DNA of 64,000 nt from Nocardia jejuensis NBRC 103114. Its GTDB lineage: Bacteria; Actinomycetota; Actinomycetes; Mycobacteriales; Mycobacteriaceae. Shown here in pieces: positions 53,168 through 63,124 of the stretch. Each line of letters opens with the position of its first letter. The first letter of the stretch is position 1. Location: positions 186,001-250,000 of the forward strand of contig NZ_BDBU01000006.1 of the NCBI RefSeq assembly GCF_001613145.1, written 5' to 3'. The translations under genes and the position numbers were made by a program. The notes under the pieces were generated by a model. The model had not been told where the DNA came from, searched no databases, and saw only the letters and a list, made by a program, of their open reading frames with translations.

Positions 53168-53531
53168 CGCGGTCTCCTCTGGTCGCGGACGGTCGCGGCA
53201 GGTAGAGCGGGGAATCCGGCCCGGGAGGCAGAGAAGATATATCAGTGAACTAAATGTACGTAAGTCCCCACCGTGACGTAGATCTCGGGCCAGCATGGCA
53301 GCATACGGAGCGCAACCCGCGACACGCGGTCAACACGCGGACTCGCCGGGTTGCTGCCGGAACGCACCACCCATGCTCGACGGCGCACTGTCCGCCGGGC
53401 CACCCCTACCCGTTGGTACGAAACCCGGTAGACGGGCGGCGAAAGCCGCTTCGACGCACTGCGGGTTCCGTTACGTTGTCTTGAAAAGTTGTCCTGAGAT
53501 CGTCGATACCGCTGCACGGGAGGGTTGTCGC
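53168..53531. other. 364-bp divergent promoter region
   Basis: Separates the importer operon from cstA. An AT-rich patch (GATATATCAGTGAACTAAATG, near 53240) probably holds the importer promoter. GGGAGG sits upstream of the cstA ATG. No other gene was seen. Confidence 0.5.
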
Positions 53532-55910
53532 ATGGCGACCATCGAATACCTCCGAACCGACCCCGACCTACCCCCGGTCGGCGTCGTTGATCGGACGCCC
53601 ATGACGCCCGCCAAGAAGGGCATCTTCCTCGCTATAGCCGTGTTCGGCGCCATAGCCTGGACAATCCTCGCGTTCGTGCGCGGTGAGAATGTCAATGCCG
53701 TCTGGATCGTGATCGCCGCGGTCTGCACCTACGTGCTGGCATACCAGTTCTACGCACGGCTGATCGAATACCGGATCACCACGCCGCGCGATGACGTCGC
53801 GACTCCCGCCGAAGAGCTGGAGAACGGCAAGGACTACATGCCGATGGACCGGCGGGTCCTGTTCGGCCACCACTTCGCCGCCATCGCGGGCGCGGGACCG
53901 CTGGTCGGTCCGGTGCTCGCCGCGCAGATGGGCTATCTGCCGGGCACCATCTGGATCATCGTCGGCGTGGTGTTCGCCGGTGCGGTGCAGGACTACCTGG
54001 TGCTGTGGGCGTCGGTGAAACGCAAGGGCCGCAGCCTCGGTCAGATGGCGCGCGACGAGCTGGGCGTGATCGGCGGTATCGCGGCGATCGTCGCGGTGCT
54101 GGTGATCATGATGATCCTGCTCGCGGTGCTCGGCATCGTGGTGGTGAACGCGCTTGCCGGACACGAGAATCCGAAGACCGGCGTGCTCGAGGGCGGCAGC
54201 CCGTGGGGCGTGTTCTCGATCGCCATGACCATTCCGATCGCCCTGTTCATGGGTCTCTACCTGCGCTTCATCCGCCCGGGCAAGGTCGGCGAGGTCTCGC
54301 TCATCGGATTCGCGCTACTGCTGCTGGCGATCGCGTCGGGCAACTGGGTCGCCGGATCCGGTTGGGGCCGTGAGATGTTCATGCTGTCCGGCACCACCAT
54401 CGCCTGGCTGCTGATCGGCTACGGCTTCGTCGCCTCGGTATTGCCGGTGTGGATCCTGCTGGCGCCACGCGACTATCTGTCGACCTTCATGAAGATCGGC
54501 ACCATCACCCTGCTGGCCATCGGTGTGCTGATCACCATGCCGGTGCTCAAAGCCCCCGCGGTCTCGCAGTTCGCGCACAACAGCGACGGACCCGCCTTCG
54601 CGGGCAGCCTGTTCCCGTTCCTGTTCATCACGATCGCGTGCGGCGCGCTCTCGGGTTTCCACGCCCTGGTCTCCTCCGGCACCACACCGAAACTGCTGGA
54701 GAAGCAGTCGCAGGCGCGCATGATCGGCTACGGCGGCATGCTGATGGAATCGTTCGTGGCGGTCATGGCCATCATCACCGCGAGCATCATCGACCAGCAT
54801 CTGTACTTCGCGATGAACACCGGCGGCTTGGCCACCGCGCCCGCCACGCTGCCGCCGGGCGCGACCTCCGCCGAGATCGCCAAGGCCACCGCCGATGCCG
54901 CGGCCGCCAAGGTCAACGCCATGAACCTGGGTGGCACACCGATCACCGGCCAGGAGCTGATCGATCAGGCCGACTCGGTCGGCGAAGGCACGCTGCTGTC
55001 CAAGACCGGTGGCGCTCCGACGCTCGCGGTCGGCATGTCGCATGTGCTGCAGGGCTTCCTGGGCGGTTCCTCGCTCAAAGCGTTCTGGTACCACTTCGCG
55101 ATCATGTTCGAGGCGCTGTTCATCCTGACCACGATCGACGCCGGCACCCGCGTCGCCCGGTTCATGCTCTCGGATTCGCTCGGCAATCTGGGTGGACCCG
55201 CGCGCAAGTTCAAGGATCCCTCGTGGTGGCCGGGCGTGTTCATCTGCTCGGGAATCGTTGTGGCGGCATGGGGTTCGGTTCTGCTGATGGGCGTCACCGA
55301 TCCACTCGGCGGCATCTACACGCTGTATCCGCTGTTCGGCATCTCGAACCAGCTGCTCGCCGCCGTCGCCCTGACCGTGGTGCTGGCCATCGTGATGAAG
55401 AAGGGCCTGGTCAAGTGGGCGTGGATTCCCGCGCTGCCGCTGGCCTGGGATCTCATCGTCACCATGACCGCGTCCTGGCAGAAGATCTTCTCGCAGGATC
55501 CGAAGATCGGTTACTGGAAGGCGCACAGCGACGCGATCTCCAAACGCGACGCCTACGAGCTGGCCCGCGATTCGAGCCAGCTCCCCAAGGGCGTCAAGGA
55601 TGTGGACGCGCTGAATCTGGCGATCACCAACCTGGGCAAGACGATTCGCAACACCTACATCCAGGGCACGCTCTCGATCGTGTTCGCGGTGCTGGTGCTG
55701 ATCGTCGCGATCGTGGGCGTCGTGGTGTGCCTGCGCGCCCTGCGCACCGGCGGTGGGGAGACCACCGAATCGCCGGAGGAGCCGTCCAAGATCTTCGGCC
55801 CGACGTCGTTCCTGGCCACCTCGCAGGAGAAGGCCGTACAGAAGGAGTGGGACGAAGCCGTCGCCGCGGGCAAGGCCCGCGCCTCGGGCGCGGCGGCGCA
55901 CGCGCATTGA
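53532..55910 (+). CDS. cstA: Carbon-starvation protein CstA family transporter
   Basis: 792 residues with about 16 membrane segments. GKDYMPMDRRVLFGHHFAAIAGAGPLVGPVLAA is the family signature near residue 100. FHALVSSGTTPKLL and WYHFAIMFEALFILTTIDAGTRVARFM follow. A soluble insert after about 450 and a charged C-terminus are typical. CstA proteins import peptides or pyruvate during starvation. The ATG at 53532 follows GGGAGG, and the next gene is its usual small partner. Confidence 0.95.
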   Translation: MATIEYLRTDPDLPPVGVVDRTPMTPAKKGIFLAIAVFGAIAWTILAFVRGENVNAVWIVIAAVCTYVLAYQFYARLIEYRITTPRDDVATPAEELENGKDYMPMDRRVLFGHHFAAIAGAGPLVGPVLAAQMGYLPGTIWIIVGVVFAGAVQDYLVLWASVKRKGRSLGQMARDELGVIGGIAAIVAVLVIMMILLAVLGIVVVNALAGHENPKTGVLEGGSPWGVFSIAMTIPIALFMGLYLRFIRPGKVGEVSLIGFALLLLAIASGNWVAGSGWGREMFMLSGTTIAWLLIGYGFVASVLPVWILLAPRDYLSTFMKIGTITLLAIGVLITMPVLKAPAVSQFAHNSDGPAFAGSLFPFLFITIACGALSGFHALVSSGTTPKLLEKQSQARMIGYGGMLMESFVAVMAIITASIIDQHLYFAMNTGGLATAPATLPPGATSAEIAKATADAAAAKVNAMNLGGTPITGQELIDQADSVGEGTLLSKTGGAPTLAVGMSHVLQGFLGGSSLKAFWYHFAIMFEALFILTTIDAGTRVARFMLSDSLGNLGGPARKFKDPSWWPGVFICSGIVVAAWGSVLLMGVTDPLGGIYTLYPLFGISNQLLAAVALTVVLAIVMKKGLVKWAWIPALPLAWDLIVTMTASWQKIFSQDPKIGYWKAHSDAISKRDAYELARDSSQLPKGVKDVDALNLAITNLGKTIRNTYIQGTLSIVFAVLVLIVAIVGVVVCLRALRTGGGETTESPEEPSKIFGPTSFLATSQEKAVQKEWDEAVAAGKARASGAAAHAH

Positions 55911-55934
55911 TGCGGCGATGACACCGATGCGACG

Positions 55935-56183
55935 ATGACAGCGATGACCGATCCGACCGTCCCGCCGACCGCAGGTGCACTGCGGTCGGCGGGACGCGCC
56001 GTCCTGCGGGTGATCCGCGCGGTGATCTGGTGGTTCGACTCGATCCTCGGCGGCAACGACTACGCCCGGTACGTGGATCATCTGACCCTGCACCACCCGG
56101 GGTGCGACATCCCCACCGAACGCGACTACTGGCGGGACCGGCACGACGCCGCGGCGCGCAACCCCGCCAACCGCTGCTGCTAG
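55935..56183 (+). CDS. YbdD/YjiX-family small protein, CstA partner
   Basis: An 82-residue protein of the DUF466 (KCU-star) family, nearly always encoded next to cstA. RVIRAVIWWFDSILGGNDYARYVDHLTLHHP and a C-terminal PTERDYWRDRHD match the family, and Cys appear near the end (NRCC). It starts 24 bp after cstA. Probably an accessory or regulatory subunit of the transporter. Confidence 0.9.
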   Translation: MTAMTDPTVPPTAGALRSAGRAVLRVIRAVIWWFDSILGGNDYARYVDHLTLHHPGCDIPTERDYWRDRHDAAARNPANRCC

Positions 56184-56351
56184 CGGCGACCTCCGGAACC
56201 GCGTCGATTCGCGGGACGCCGAATCCGACGCCGAGTGGGAGTACCGCGTGATCGGCGTTGTCCTGCACGGATGCGCGCGCGGGCCCGCGTGGCCGATTCC
56301 CGCTCGGGGGTAATGGCCGAATTCCGCTAGCAGATGCGGAGCGGGCCTGCG

Positions 56352-57959
56352 ATGGTGGTGTGTGTGAGTGCGAACGATCTGGATTTCGAGCGGTGCTATC
56401 GCGCCGTGGCTACTCGGGATGCCCGGTTCGACGGGCAATTCGTGACCGCGGTGCGCACTACCGGAATCTATTGCCGCCCTTCGTGTCCGGCCATCACCCC
56501 GAAGCGGACCAACGTCAACTTCCTGCCCACCGCCGCCGCGGCGCAGCAGTCGGGTTATCGCGCCTGCCGGCGCTGCCTACCCGATGCCGCTCCCGGGTCA
56601 CCGCTGTGGAACACCCGGGCCGACCTGGCCTCGCGGGCCATGCGGTTGATCGCGGACGGCGTCATCGAGCGCGGTGGAGTGCCGGCCCTGGCCGACGCGC
56701 TGGGGTATTCGCAGCGGCAGCTGACCCGCGTGCTGACCAGCGAACTCGGGGCGGGCCCCCTGGCCCTGGCGCGGGCACACCGGGCGCATACGGCCCGGCT
56801 GCTGATCCAGACCACCCGGCTGCCCATGTCCGATATCGCGTTCGCGGCGGGCTTCGCCAGCATCCGGCAGTTCAACGACACCGTGCGCGAGGTGTTCGCG
56901 GTCAGCCCGACCACGCTGCGCGAAGAGTCCCGCCGACGCAACGGCGACACCCTGCCCACCACCAATGGTCTGCTCACACTGCGACTTCCGTACCGGGAAC
57001 CGCTCGACAAGGCGTGGCTGGAGTGGTTCCTGTCCGCGCACACCGCGCCGGGGCTGGAACTGTGGGAGGACGGCGTCTACACCCGCAGTCTGCGAACTCC
57101 GCACGGGCACACCACCGTTCGCATGTCCGTGCAGCCGGGACACGTGCGCGCCACGCTCGCGCTGCAGGACATGCGCGATCTCGCGCCCACCGTGGCGCGG
57201 CTGCGGCACTTCCTGGACCTGGACGCCGATCCGGTCGGCATCGACGAGGCGCTGGCCACCGGGATGATGGGCGCCTCGCTGCGCCCGGCGGTGTCGACCG
57301 ACGGCTTCCGGCCGCGCCCGGATCAGGCCGGCTCGGCGGTGCTGCGCGACGGTCCGCTGCGGGACGGCGCGGCCCTCGGACCCGGCCCCGGCGGGCTCGT
57401 GCTGTCGCCCGGAATCCGCGTGCCCGGCTGCCTGGACGGCCCGGAGTTGTTGATCCGCACCATGATCGGGCAGCAGATCTCCATCGCCGCCGCGAACACA
57501 CACACCTCCCGCCTGGTCCAGATGCTCGGCGAATCCATCCCCGGCCCGATCCCGCACCTGTTCCCCACCTCTGCCGCGATCGCCGAACACGGGGCCGAGG
57601 TTCTCACCGGCCCGGCCCGCCGCATCGAGTCCATCGTCCGGGCCGCTCGGTCCCTCGCCGACGGTGAGGTGGTGCTGCACTCCGGTCGCACCGCCACCGA
57701 ATTGCGCCGTGACCTGCTGGCCATGGACGGCGTCGGCCCCTGGACAGCCGACTACGTGACCATGCGGCTGCTGTCCGATCCGGATGTACTGCTGCACACC
57801 GATCTGGTGGTCCGCCGCGGCGCGACCCTGCTCGGCATCGACCTCACCGACACCGCGCGCTGGGCGCCCTGGCGCTCCTACCTGACCATGCACCTGTGGA
57901 AGCACGCCCTGGCGAATCCCACGGCTGCCCCCGACCGGAAAGCGAGAACCGCTCCGTGA
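56352..57959 (+). CDS. alkA: AdaA-AlkA fusion: DNA-3-methyladenine glycosylase with Ada-type regulator
   Basis: 535 residues from ATG 56352 (56334 is possible). The N-terminal Ada zinc domain holds YCRPSCPAITPKR and GYRACRRCLPDA, four Cys that include the methyl-accepting one. An AraC-type HTH (about 90-190) is followed by an AlkA glycosylase (HhH-GPD), with LIRTMIGQQISIAAANTHTSRL and MDGVGPWTADYVTMRLL; the catalytic Asp lies in the HTDLVVRRG region. This fusion occurs in M. tuberculosis, also next to ogt. It both induces and executes alkylation repair. Confidence 0.95.
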   Translation: MVVCVSANDLDFERCYRAVATRDARFDGQFVTAVRTTGIYCRPSCPAITPKRTNVNFLPTAAAAQQSGYRACRRCLPDAAPGSPLWNTRADLASRAMRLIADGVIERGGVPALADALGYSQRQLTRVLTSELGAGPLALARAHRAHTARLLIQTTRLPMSDIAFAAGFASIRQFNDTVREVFAVSPTTLREESRRRNGDTLPTTNGLLTLRLPYREPLDKAWLEWFLSAHTAPGLELWEDGVYTRSLRTPHGHTTVRMSVQPGHVRATLALQDMRDLAPTVARLRHFLDLDADPVGIDEALATGMMGASLRPAVSTDGFRPRPDQAGSAVLRDGPLRDGAALGPGPGGLVLSPGIRVPGCLDGPELLIRTMIGQQISIAAANTHTSRLVQMLGESIPGPIPHLFPTSAAIAEHGAEVLTGPARRIESIVRAARSLADGEVVLHSGRTATELRRDLLAMDGVGPWTADYVTMRLLSDPDVLLHTDLVVRRGATLLGIDLTDTARWAPWRSYLTMHLWKHALANPTAAPDRKARTAP

Positions 57960-58483
57960 AGACCGAAACCACTTCCGCCATCGCCGATTTCGCCACGCAG
58001 GACACGGACGCCGGTCCGTTCACGGCGCTCGTGGACGCCGAGGGCGCGGTGCTGGCTTCCGGCTGGACCACCGATGCGGAGAACCTGCGTCAGCTGATCC
58101 ATCCCACCCTGCGCCCGGCCGGGCTGCGCGAGCGCGACGCGCTCGGTGCGGTCTCCACCGCCATCCGGGCGTATCACGAGGGTGATGTGGCAGCGATCGA
58201 CGAGATCGCGGTGCGTCAGGCGTCCGGGCCGTTCCTGCTCTATGCCTGGGAGACCCTGCGCAAGGTCACCGCCGGTGATCCCATCACGTACACCGAGTTC
58301 GCGGCGATCTCGGGCCGCCCCGCCGCCACCCGTGCGGCCGCCAACGCGTGTGCGCGCAATGCCGCCGCCCTCTTCGTGCCCTGCCATCGCATCATCCGCA
58401 CCGACGGCACGCTGGGCGGCTTCCGCTGGGGCCTGCCGGTGAAGCGCTGGCTGCTCGATCACGAAGCAAACCGATCGGCCTGA
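57956..58483 (+). CDS. ogt: Methylated-DNA-protein-cysteine methyltransferase
   Basis: 175 residues from GTG 57956, overlapping the alkA stop (GTGA). The active-site PCHRIIRTDGTLGGFRWG segment is intact, preceded by TYTEFAAISGRPAATRAAANACARN for DNA binding. It removes O6-alkyl groups from guanine. Coupled to alkA, so both are made together in the adaptive response. Confidence 0.96.
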   Translation: MKTETTSAIADFATQDTDAGPFTALVDAEGAVLASGWTTDAENLRQLIHPTLRPAGLRERDALGAVSTAIRAYHEGDVAAIDEIAVRQASGPFLLYAWETLRKVTAGDPITYTEFAAISGRPAATRAAANACARNAAALFVPCHRIIRTDGTLGGFRWGLPVKRWLLDHEANRSA

Positions 58484-58513
58484 TCGGTCACCCGTCGGGC
58501 GTAGCCTCGAACC

Positions 58514-58789
58514 ATGTGCCGCAACATCCACACACTCCATAATTTCGCGCCCCCGGCCACCGAGGACGAGGTCCAGGCGGCGGCCCTGCAGTACGTGCGC
58601 AAGATCAGCGGGTCCGCCAAGCCCTCGCAGGCCAACCAGGCCGTTTTCGACGAAGCCGTCGCCGAGGTCGCCGCCGCCACCTCCCGGCTACTGGCGAACC
58701 TCGTCACGAACGCGCCGCCCAAGGACCGCGAAGTGGAAGCCGCCAAGGCCCGGGCCCGCGCCCAGATCCGCTACTCCCGCGTGAACTGA
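58514..58789 (+). CDS. DUF2277 domain protein
   Basis: A 91-residue protein. MCRNIHTLHNFAPPATEDEV is the family's hallmark start. Helical remainder with a VRKISGSAKPSQANQAVFDEA segment. Often encoded near DNA repair or metabolic genes; function unknown. It follows ogt by 30 bp in the same direction, so it may be co-transcribed. Confidence 0.9.
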   Translation: MCRNIHTLHNFAPPATEDEVQAAALQYVRKISGSAKPSQANQAVFDEAVAEVAAATSRLLANLVTNAPPKDREVEAAKARARAQIRYSRVN

Positions 58790-59049
58790 TCGCTGTCACG
58801 ACGGGCCGGTGATCGGCTCGACGCACCGCCGCGGGACGACGCCTGGAGCGCGGAGACCGCCTCGCACAACCGCCGATGCCGCGGGGGCGGGGCCGGTGAT
58901 GCTGCCGCGCTCGCACCGCTCCGGCAACCGCGCACTGACCACGGCGTCCTGCGACAGCCGCCACATTTGCGGCCCACGGTAGCCTGTGGCTTTCAATCGC
59001 GGTGCGTCTAACTGGTGCCCGTGCGCCACGCTCGCGCAATCGTTGAGCG

Positions 59050-60273
59050 ATGACATCCACTGCGGCGAAAACCACCACAGACTCCGACCTGGATGCGACA
59101 TTCGGGCCGATCTTCCAGAGCATTGCCCAGCGCGCCGTCGAGCGCGAAATAGATCGACGCCTCCCCTTCGAGGAGGTGGGATGGCTGCGCAACGCGCGCT
59201 TCGGCGCACTGCGGGTCCCGATCGAACACGGCGGCTACGGCGTCAGCGTGCGTCAGCTGTTCCGGCTGCTGATCGATCTGGCCGCCGCGGAATCCAATCT
59301 GCCGCAGGCACTTCGGGTGCACTTCTCCTTCGTGGAGGATCAGCTGCTGGCCGCCCCCGGACCGGAGTCCGAACGCTGGCTGCGGGCGCTGGCGCAGGGC
59401 ACGCTGATCGGGAACGCGATCACCGAACCCGGGGTCGGCGCGGTCGATCGGTATCAGACCACGCTCACCGCCTCCGACGACGGCTGGCTGCTCAACGGCA
59501 CGAAGTACTACAGCACCGGCTCGCTGTACGCCGACCACATTCTGGTCGCGGCCGATCGGGACGGCGAACGGATCGGCCTGCTGGTCGACGCCAACGCCGA
59601 AGGTGTTCGGCAGCACGATGATTGGGACGGCTTCGGCCAGCGCCTGACCGCGAGCGGCACCACCGAGTTCACCGATGTCGCGGTGCGCGAGGACCGGATT
59701 CTCGGCCCCGGCTACGGCGCACCCGGCCCCACCTACGGCACCTCGTATCTGCAACTGGTCCAGCTCGCGGTGCTCGCGGGCATCGCCCAGCGCGCGGAAC
59801 TCGACGCCCGGGAGTGGGTGGCGGCCCGCACCCGCGGCTACACCCATTCCGCCGCCGACCTGCCGCGCGAGGATCCGCTGGTGCAGCAGGTCATCGGCCG
59901 GTTGTCCAGCGCGGCCTTCGCGGCCCGGGCCACCGTGCTCGCGGTCGCGGATCTCCTGGACGAGGTTCTGAACACCGGCGCGAAGGACGAAAGCGCCTTG
60001 GTGGCAGTGGAACTCGCCGCCGCGCAGGCACAGCTGTCGGTGATCGACCTGGTACTGCCCGCGACCACGCTGCTGTTCGAGGTCGGCGGGGCCTCGGTGG
60101 TGTCCGAGCGGCTGCGCCTGGATCGGCACTGGCGCAACGCCCGCACCATCTCGGTGCACAATCCGGCGATCCAGAAGGCCCGGGCGATCGGCGACCATCT
60201 GCTGAACGACGCGCCGCTGCCGTTCGCCTGGAGCGCGGGCGAACGTCGTTCCGCGACAGAGGAATCGCGATGA
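59050..60273 (+). CDS. Acyl-CoA-dehydrogenase-fold flavin monooxygenase, DszC/SfnB-like
   Basis: 407 residues with the acyl-CoA dehydrogenase fold: LRVPIEHGGYGVSVRQLFRLLIDLA, TLIGNAITEPGVGA (flavin-loop region), WLLNGTKYYSTGSLYADHIL, and the C-terminal LLFEVGGASVVSERLRLDRHWRNART. The catalytic Glu of true dehydrogenases is not evident. Such flavin-dependent relatives (DszC, SfnB) oxygenate thiophenes or sulfones using reduced flavin from a partner. First of four oxygenase genes; the next overlaps its stop. Confidence 0.88.
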   Translation: MTSTAAKTTTDSDLDATFGPIFQSIAQRAVEREIDRRLPFEEVGWLRNARFGALRVPIEHGGYGVSVRQLFRLLIDLAAAESNLPQALRVHFSFVEDQLLAAPGPESERWLRALAQGTLIGNAITEPGVGAVDRYQTTLTASDDGWLLNGTKYYSTGSLYADHILVAADRDGERIGLLVDANAEGVRQHDDWDGFGQRLTASGTTEFTDVAVREDRILGPGYGAPGPTYGTSYLQLVQLAVLAGIAQRAELDAREWVAARTRGYTHSAADLPREDPLVQQVIGRLSSAAFAARATVLAVADLLDEVLNTGAKDESALVAVELAAAQAQLSVIDLVLPATTLLFEVGGASVVSERLRLDRHWRNARTISVHNPAIQKARAIGDHLLNDAPLPFAWSAGERRSATEESR

Positions 60274-61697
60274 CGCGGCGTATCCGGTTCAACGCCTTCG
60301 ACATGAACTGCGTCGCGCACCAGTCCCCCGGACTGTGGCGGCATCCGCAGGATCAGTCGCATCGGTACAAGGAACTGAGCTACTGGACCGAACTGGCGAA
60401 ACTGTTGGAGCAGGGGCGATTCGACGGCATCTTCATCGCCGACGTGCTGGGCACCTACGACGTCTACGGCGGTGACGACGTCGCCGCGCTGCGCCAGGGC
60501 GCGCAGATCCCGGTCGCCGACCCGCTGTTGCTGGTGTCCGCCATGGCGGCGGTCACCGAGCATCTGGGCTTCGGCATCACCACCGGGACCGGATTCGAGC
60601 ACCCCTATCCGTTCGCGCGACGCCTCTCCACCCTCGATCACCTCACCGGCGGCCGGATCGGGTGGAACGTGGTCACCGGCTATCTTCCTTCCGCCGCAAG
60701 GAATTTCGGCGCGGCCGACCAGCTCGACCACGATGAGCGCTACAACCAGGCCGATGAGTACCTGGAGGTGCTCTACAAGCTGTGGGAGGGCTCCTGGGAG
60801 GACGACGCGGTGGTCCGCGACGTCGAGCGCGGCGTGTACGTGGACCCGGCGAAGGTGCACCACATCGGCCATCGGGGTACGCACTACACGGTTCCCGGCA
60901 TTCACCTGTCCGAACCGTCGCCGCAGCGCACGCCGACGATCTACCAGGCCGGAGCGTCGCCGCGCGGGGTGCGCTTCGCCGCCGAGAACGCCGAGGCCAT
61001 CTTCATCGCCGGGCCGTCGAAAAGAATTCTGGCGCAGACTGTTTCCCGTATTCGCGATGCCCTCGAAGCCGCGGGACGAGATCGGAACTCGGCCCGGATC
61101 TACGCCCTGGCCACCGTCATCACCGATGCCACCGACGAGGCCGCCGCGCGCAAGCACGAGGAGTATCTGTCCTACGCGAGCATCGAGGGCGGGCTGGTGT
61201 TCATGTCCGGCTGGATGGGCGTCGACCTGTCCGCGTACGACCTCGATGATCCGATCGGCCAGGTGGACAGCAATGCCATCCAGTCCGCTGTCGCCGCGTT
61301 CCAGGAATTCGACGACGACGGCCGGGAGTGGACGGTCCGCGATATCGGCCGCTGGGCGGGCATCGGCGGGATGGGCCCGGTCTTCGTCGGCTCGGGCTCC
61401 AGCGTCGCCGATCAGCTCCAGGACTGGGCCGAGGAGACCGACCTGGACGGGTTCAATCTGGCCTATGCGATCACCCCGGGAAGTTTCGAAGACATTGTGC
61501 ACCATGTGATTCCGGAGCTCACCGCGCGCGGCGCGTATGCCCGGGAGTACGCCCCCGGCACGCTGCGCGGCAAGCTGCTCGACCGCGGCGATCGACTGCC
61601 GCCCGAACACCGTGGAGCCACCTATCGACCCGGTGGCTCGGCCTCCACCGCGCTGCCCGACGCCGTCTCCCGGCCCGGGTCCGCGATCTCCCTCTGA
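60270..61697 (+). CDS. LLM-class flavin monooxygenase, NtaA/SnaA/DszA family
   Basis: 475 residues from ATG 60270, overlapping the upstream stop (ATGA). RRIRFNAFDMNCVAHQSPGLWRHP is the DszA/NtaA-type start. GITTGTGFEHPYPFARRLSTLDHLTGGRIGWNVVTGYLPSAARNFGA is the flavin pocket (about 105-150). Ends with a Gly/Arg-rich tail. Family members cut C-S or C-N bonds with FMNH2 (DBT-sulfone, nitrilotriacetate). No flavin reductase gene is inside the window. Confidence 0.93.
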   Translation: MTRRIRFNAFDMNCVAHQSPGLWRHPQDQSHRYKELSYWTELAKLLEQGRFDGIFIADVLGTYDVYGGDDVAALRQGAQIPVADPLLLVSAMAAVTEHLGFGITTGTGFEHPYPFARRLSTLDHLTGGRIGWNVVTGYLPSAARNFGAADQLDHDERYNQADEYLEVLYKLWEGSWEDDAVVRDVERGVYVDPAKVHHIGHRGTHYTVPGIHLSEPSPQRTPTIYQAGASPRGVRFAAENAEAIFIAGPSKRILAQTVSRIRDALEAAGRDRNSARIYALATVITDATDEAAARKHEEYLSYASIEGGLVFMSGWMGVDLSAYDLDDPIGQVDSNAIQSAVAAFQEFDDDGREWTVRDIGRWAGIGGMGPVFVGSGSSVADQLQDWAEETDLDGFNLAYAITPGSFEDIVHHVIPELTARGAYAREYAPGTLRGKLLDRGDRLPPEHRGATYRPGGSASTALPDAVSRPGSAISL

Positions 61698-61722
61698 ACA
61701 GCAGGATCGGAAAGGAACGAAC

Positions 61723-63105
61723 ATGACCTCACATGCCACCGGCCGCTCCACCCGTTCGGCCGCCGTGATCGGAGCCGGCCAGACCGGCGTCACGGCCGCG
61801 CTGGGCCTGCTCGACGCCGGATTCACCGTCACCCTCTACAGCGATCGCGATCAGCGAGCCCTGCGCCAGGACGTGCCCGCCACCGGCACGGCTCTGCAAT
61901 TCGGCGAGACGCAACAGGCCGAAGCCGCGCTGGGACTGGACAGCTACACCGCCCGCGCGCCCCGGCACACCGGGCTCAGCGTCCGCATCGCCGGACCCGA
62001 GCGCGAGGAACTGATCGCCTTCGACGGGCATTTCGACGGGTACGCGGGCGTCGCGGTCGATACCCGGTTGAAGGCGGACGAGCGCCTGAGCCTGTTCCTC
62101 GAGCGCGGCGGGCAGTTCGTGGTCGACGCGGTGACGCCCGAATCCCTCGACGCCATCGCGGCGGCACAGGACCTCACCCTGGTCGCGACCGGTCGCGGCG
62201 GGCTGTCGGACCTGTTCGCCGTCGACACCGCCCGCACCGTCTACGCCGGACCGCAGCGCTCCCTGCTCACGGTGACCGTCACGGGTCTCGGTCACGACGA
62301 GAGCGTCTTCGCGCACCGCAGCCGCGCGGGCGGCGGGCACAGCGGGTTCTCCATCCTCGCCGATCAGGGCGAGGGCTGGTGGGGTCCGTACCTGCACAAG
62401 GACGCCGGGCCGAGCTGGGCCTTCCTGGGCTGGGCACGGCCGGGCAGCGACTGGGAAAAGCGCTTCGCCGCAGCCGATTCCGCGGTCTCCGCGCACGACA
62501 TCGTGCAGCAGCTCTACCGCGACTACATCGAGTGGGATCTGCCCGAGGTGCTCGCCACCCGGGTGATCGCCGAGGATCCGCACTCGTGGCTGAAGGGCGC
62601 CGTGCGGCCGGTGGTGCGCTCGGGATCGGGAAAGACCGCCGGCGGGCACGTGATCGCCTCTCTCGGTGACACTTCCGCCGCCTACGACCCGATCGCCGGG
62701 CAGGGCGCGCAGAGCGGCCTGATCCAGGCCCAGCGCCTGATCGCCGCCGCCGCGGTGCACGAGGGCCCGTTCGACCAGGCCTGGATCGACGCGCAGTACG
62801 CGAGCTTCCTGGCCGCGCGCGGTGACGCCGCGAACAAGGTGACCCGCCTGTTCCTCGGCGATCCCGAGCTCGCCGATATCGGCAATCAGCTCTTCGCCAC
62901 CGCCGCCGTCGACCCCAAGGCCGCGTCCGCGCTGGTCGGCCTGCTGCATCGGCCGCAACCGTTCCTGGGCGTCGACTCCCCCGCCACGACCGCCGAATTC
63001 GTCACGGCCGCAACCGGACAGGACGCGGCGGAGCTGCTCGGGCGCTTCACCCCCGCCGGACGGTTCGAGCGTTCCGCCTTCTCGAACACCCTCGCCAACG
63101 CCTGA
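61723..63105 (+). CDS. Styrene-monooxygenase-like (StyA-type) flavoprotein
   Basis: 460 residues. AAVIGAGQTGVTAALGLLDAGFTVTLYS is the FAD Rossmann loop near residue 15. LVATGRGGLSDLF is the middle motif. SLGDTSAAYDPIAGQGAQSGLIQA is the G-D domain, and a C-terminal helix follows. Matches two-component StyA-type epoxidases/sulfoxidases, which need an NADH:FAD reductase. AAGGA sits before the ATG. In this cluster it may act on a sulfur substrate rather than styrene. Confidence 0.88.
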   Translation: MTSHATGRSTRSAAVIGAGQTGVTAALGLLDAGFTVTLYSDRDQRALRQDVPATGTALQFGETQQAEAALGLDSYTARAPRHTGLSVRIAGPEREELIAFDGHFDGYAGVAVDTRLKADERLSLFLERGGQFVVDAVTPESLDAIAAAQDLTLVATGRGGLSDLFAVDTARTVYAGPQRSLLTVTVTGLGHDESVFAHRSRAGGGHSGFSILADQGEGWWGPYLHKDAGPSWAFLGWARPGSDWEKRFAAADSAVSAHDIVQQLYRDYIEWDLPEVLATRVIAEDPHSWLKGAVRPVVRSGSGKTAGGHVIASLGDTSAAYDPIAGQGAQSGLIQAQRLIAAAAVHEGPFDQAWIDAQYASFLAARGDAANKVTRLFLGDPELADIGNQLFATAAVDPKAASALVGLLHRPQPFLGVDSPATTAEFVTAATGQDAAELLGRFTPAGRFERSAFSNTLANA

Positions 63106-63124
63106 CCACACGATTGGAGCCGCC

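Noticed and set aside
58790-59049. Possible SAM-type riboswitch before the sulfur oxygenase cluster
   Set aside because: A CCGGCAACCG motif resembles part of SAM-I/SAM-IV aptamers, but I could not fit the helices or the GGTGA pairing. A covariance-model search would decide.
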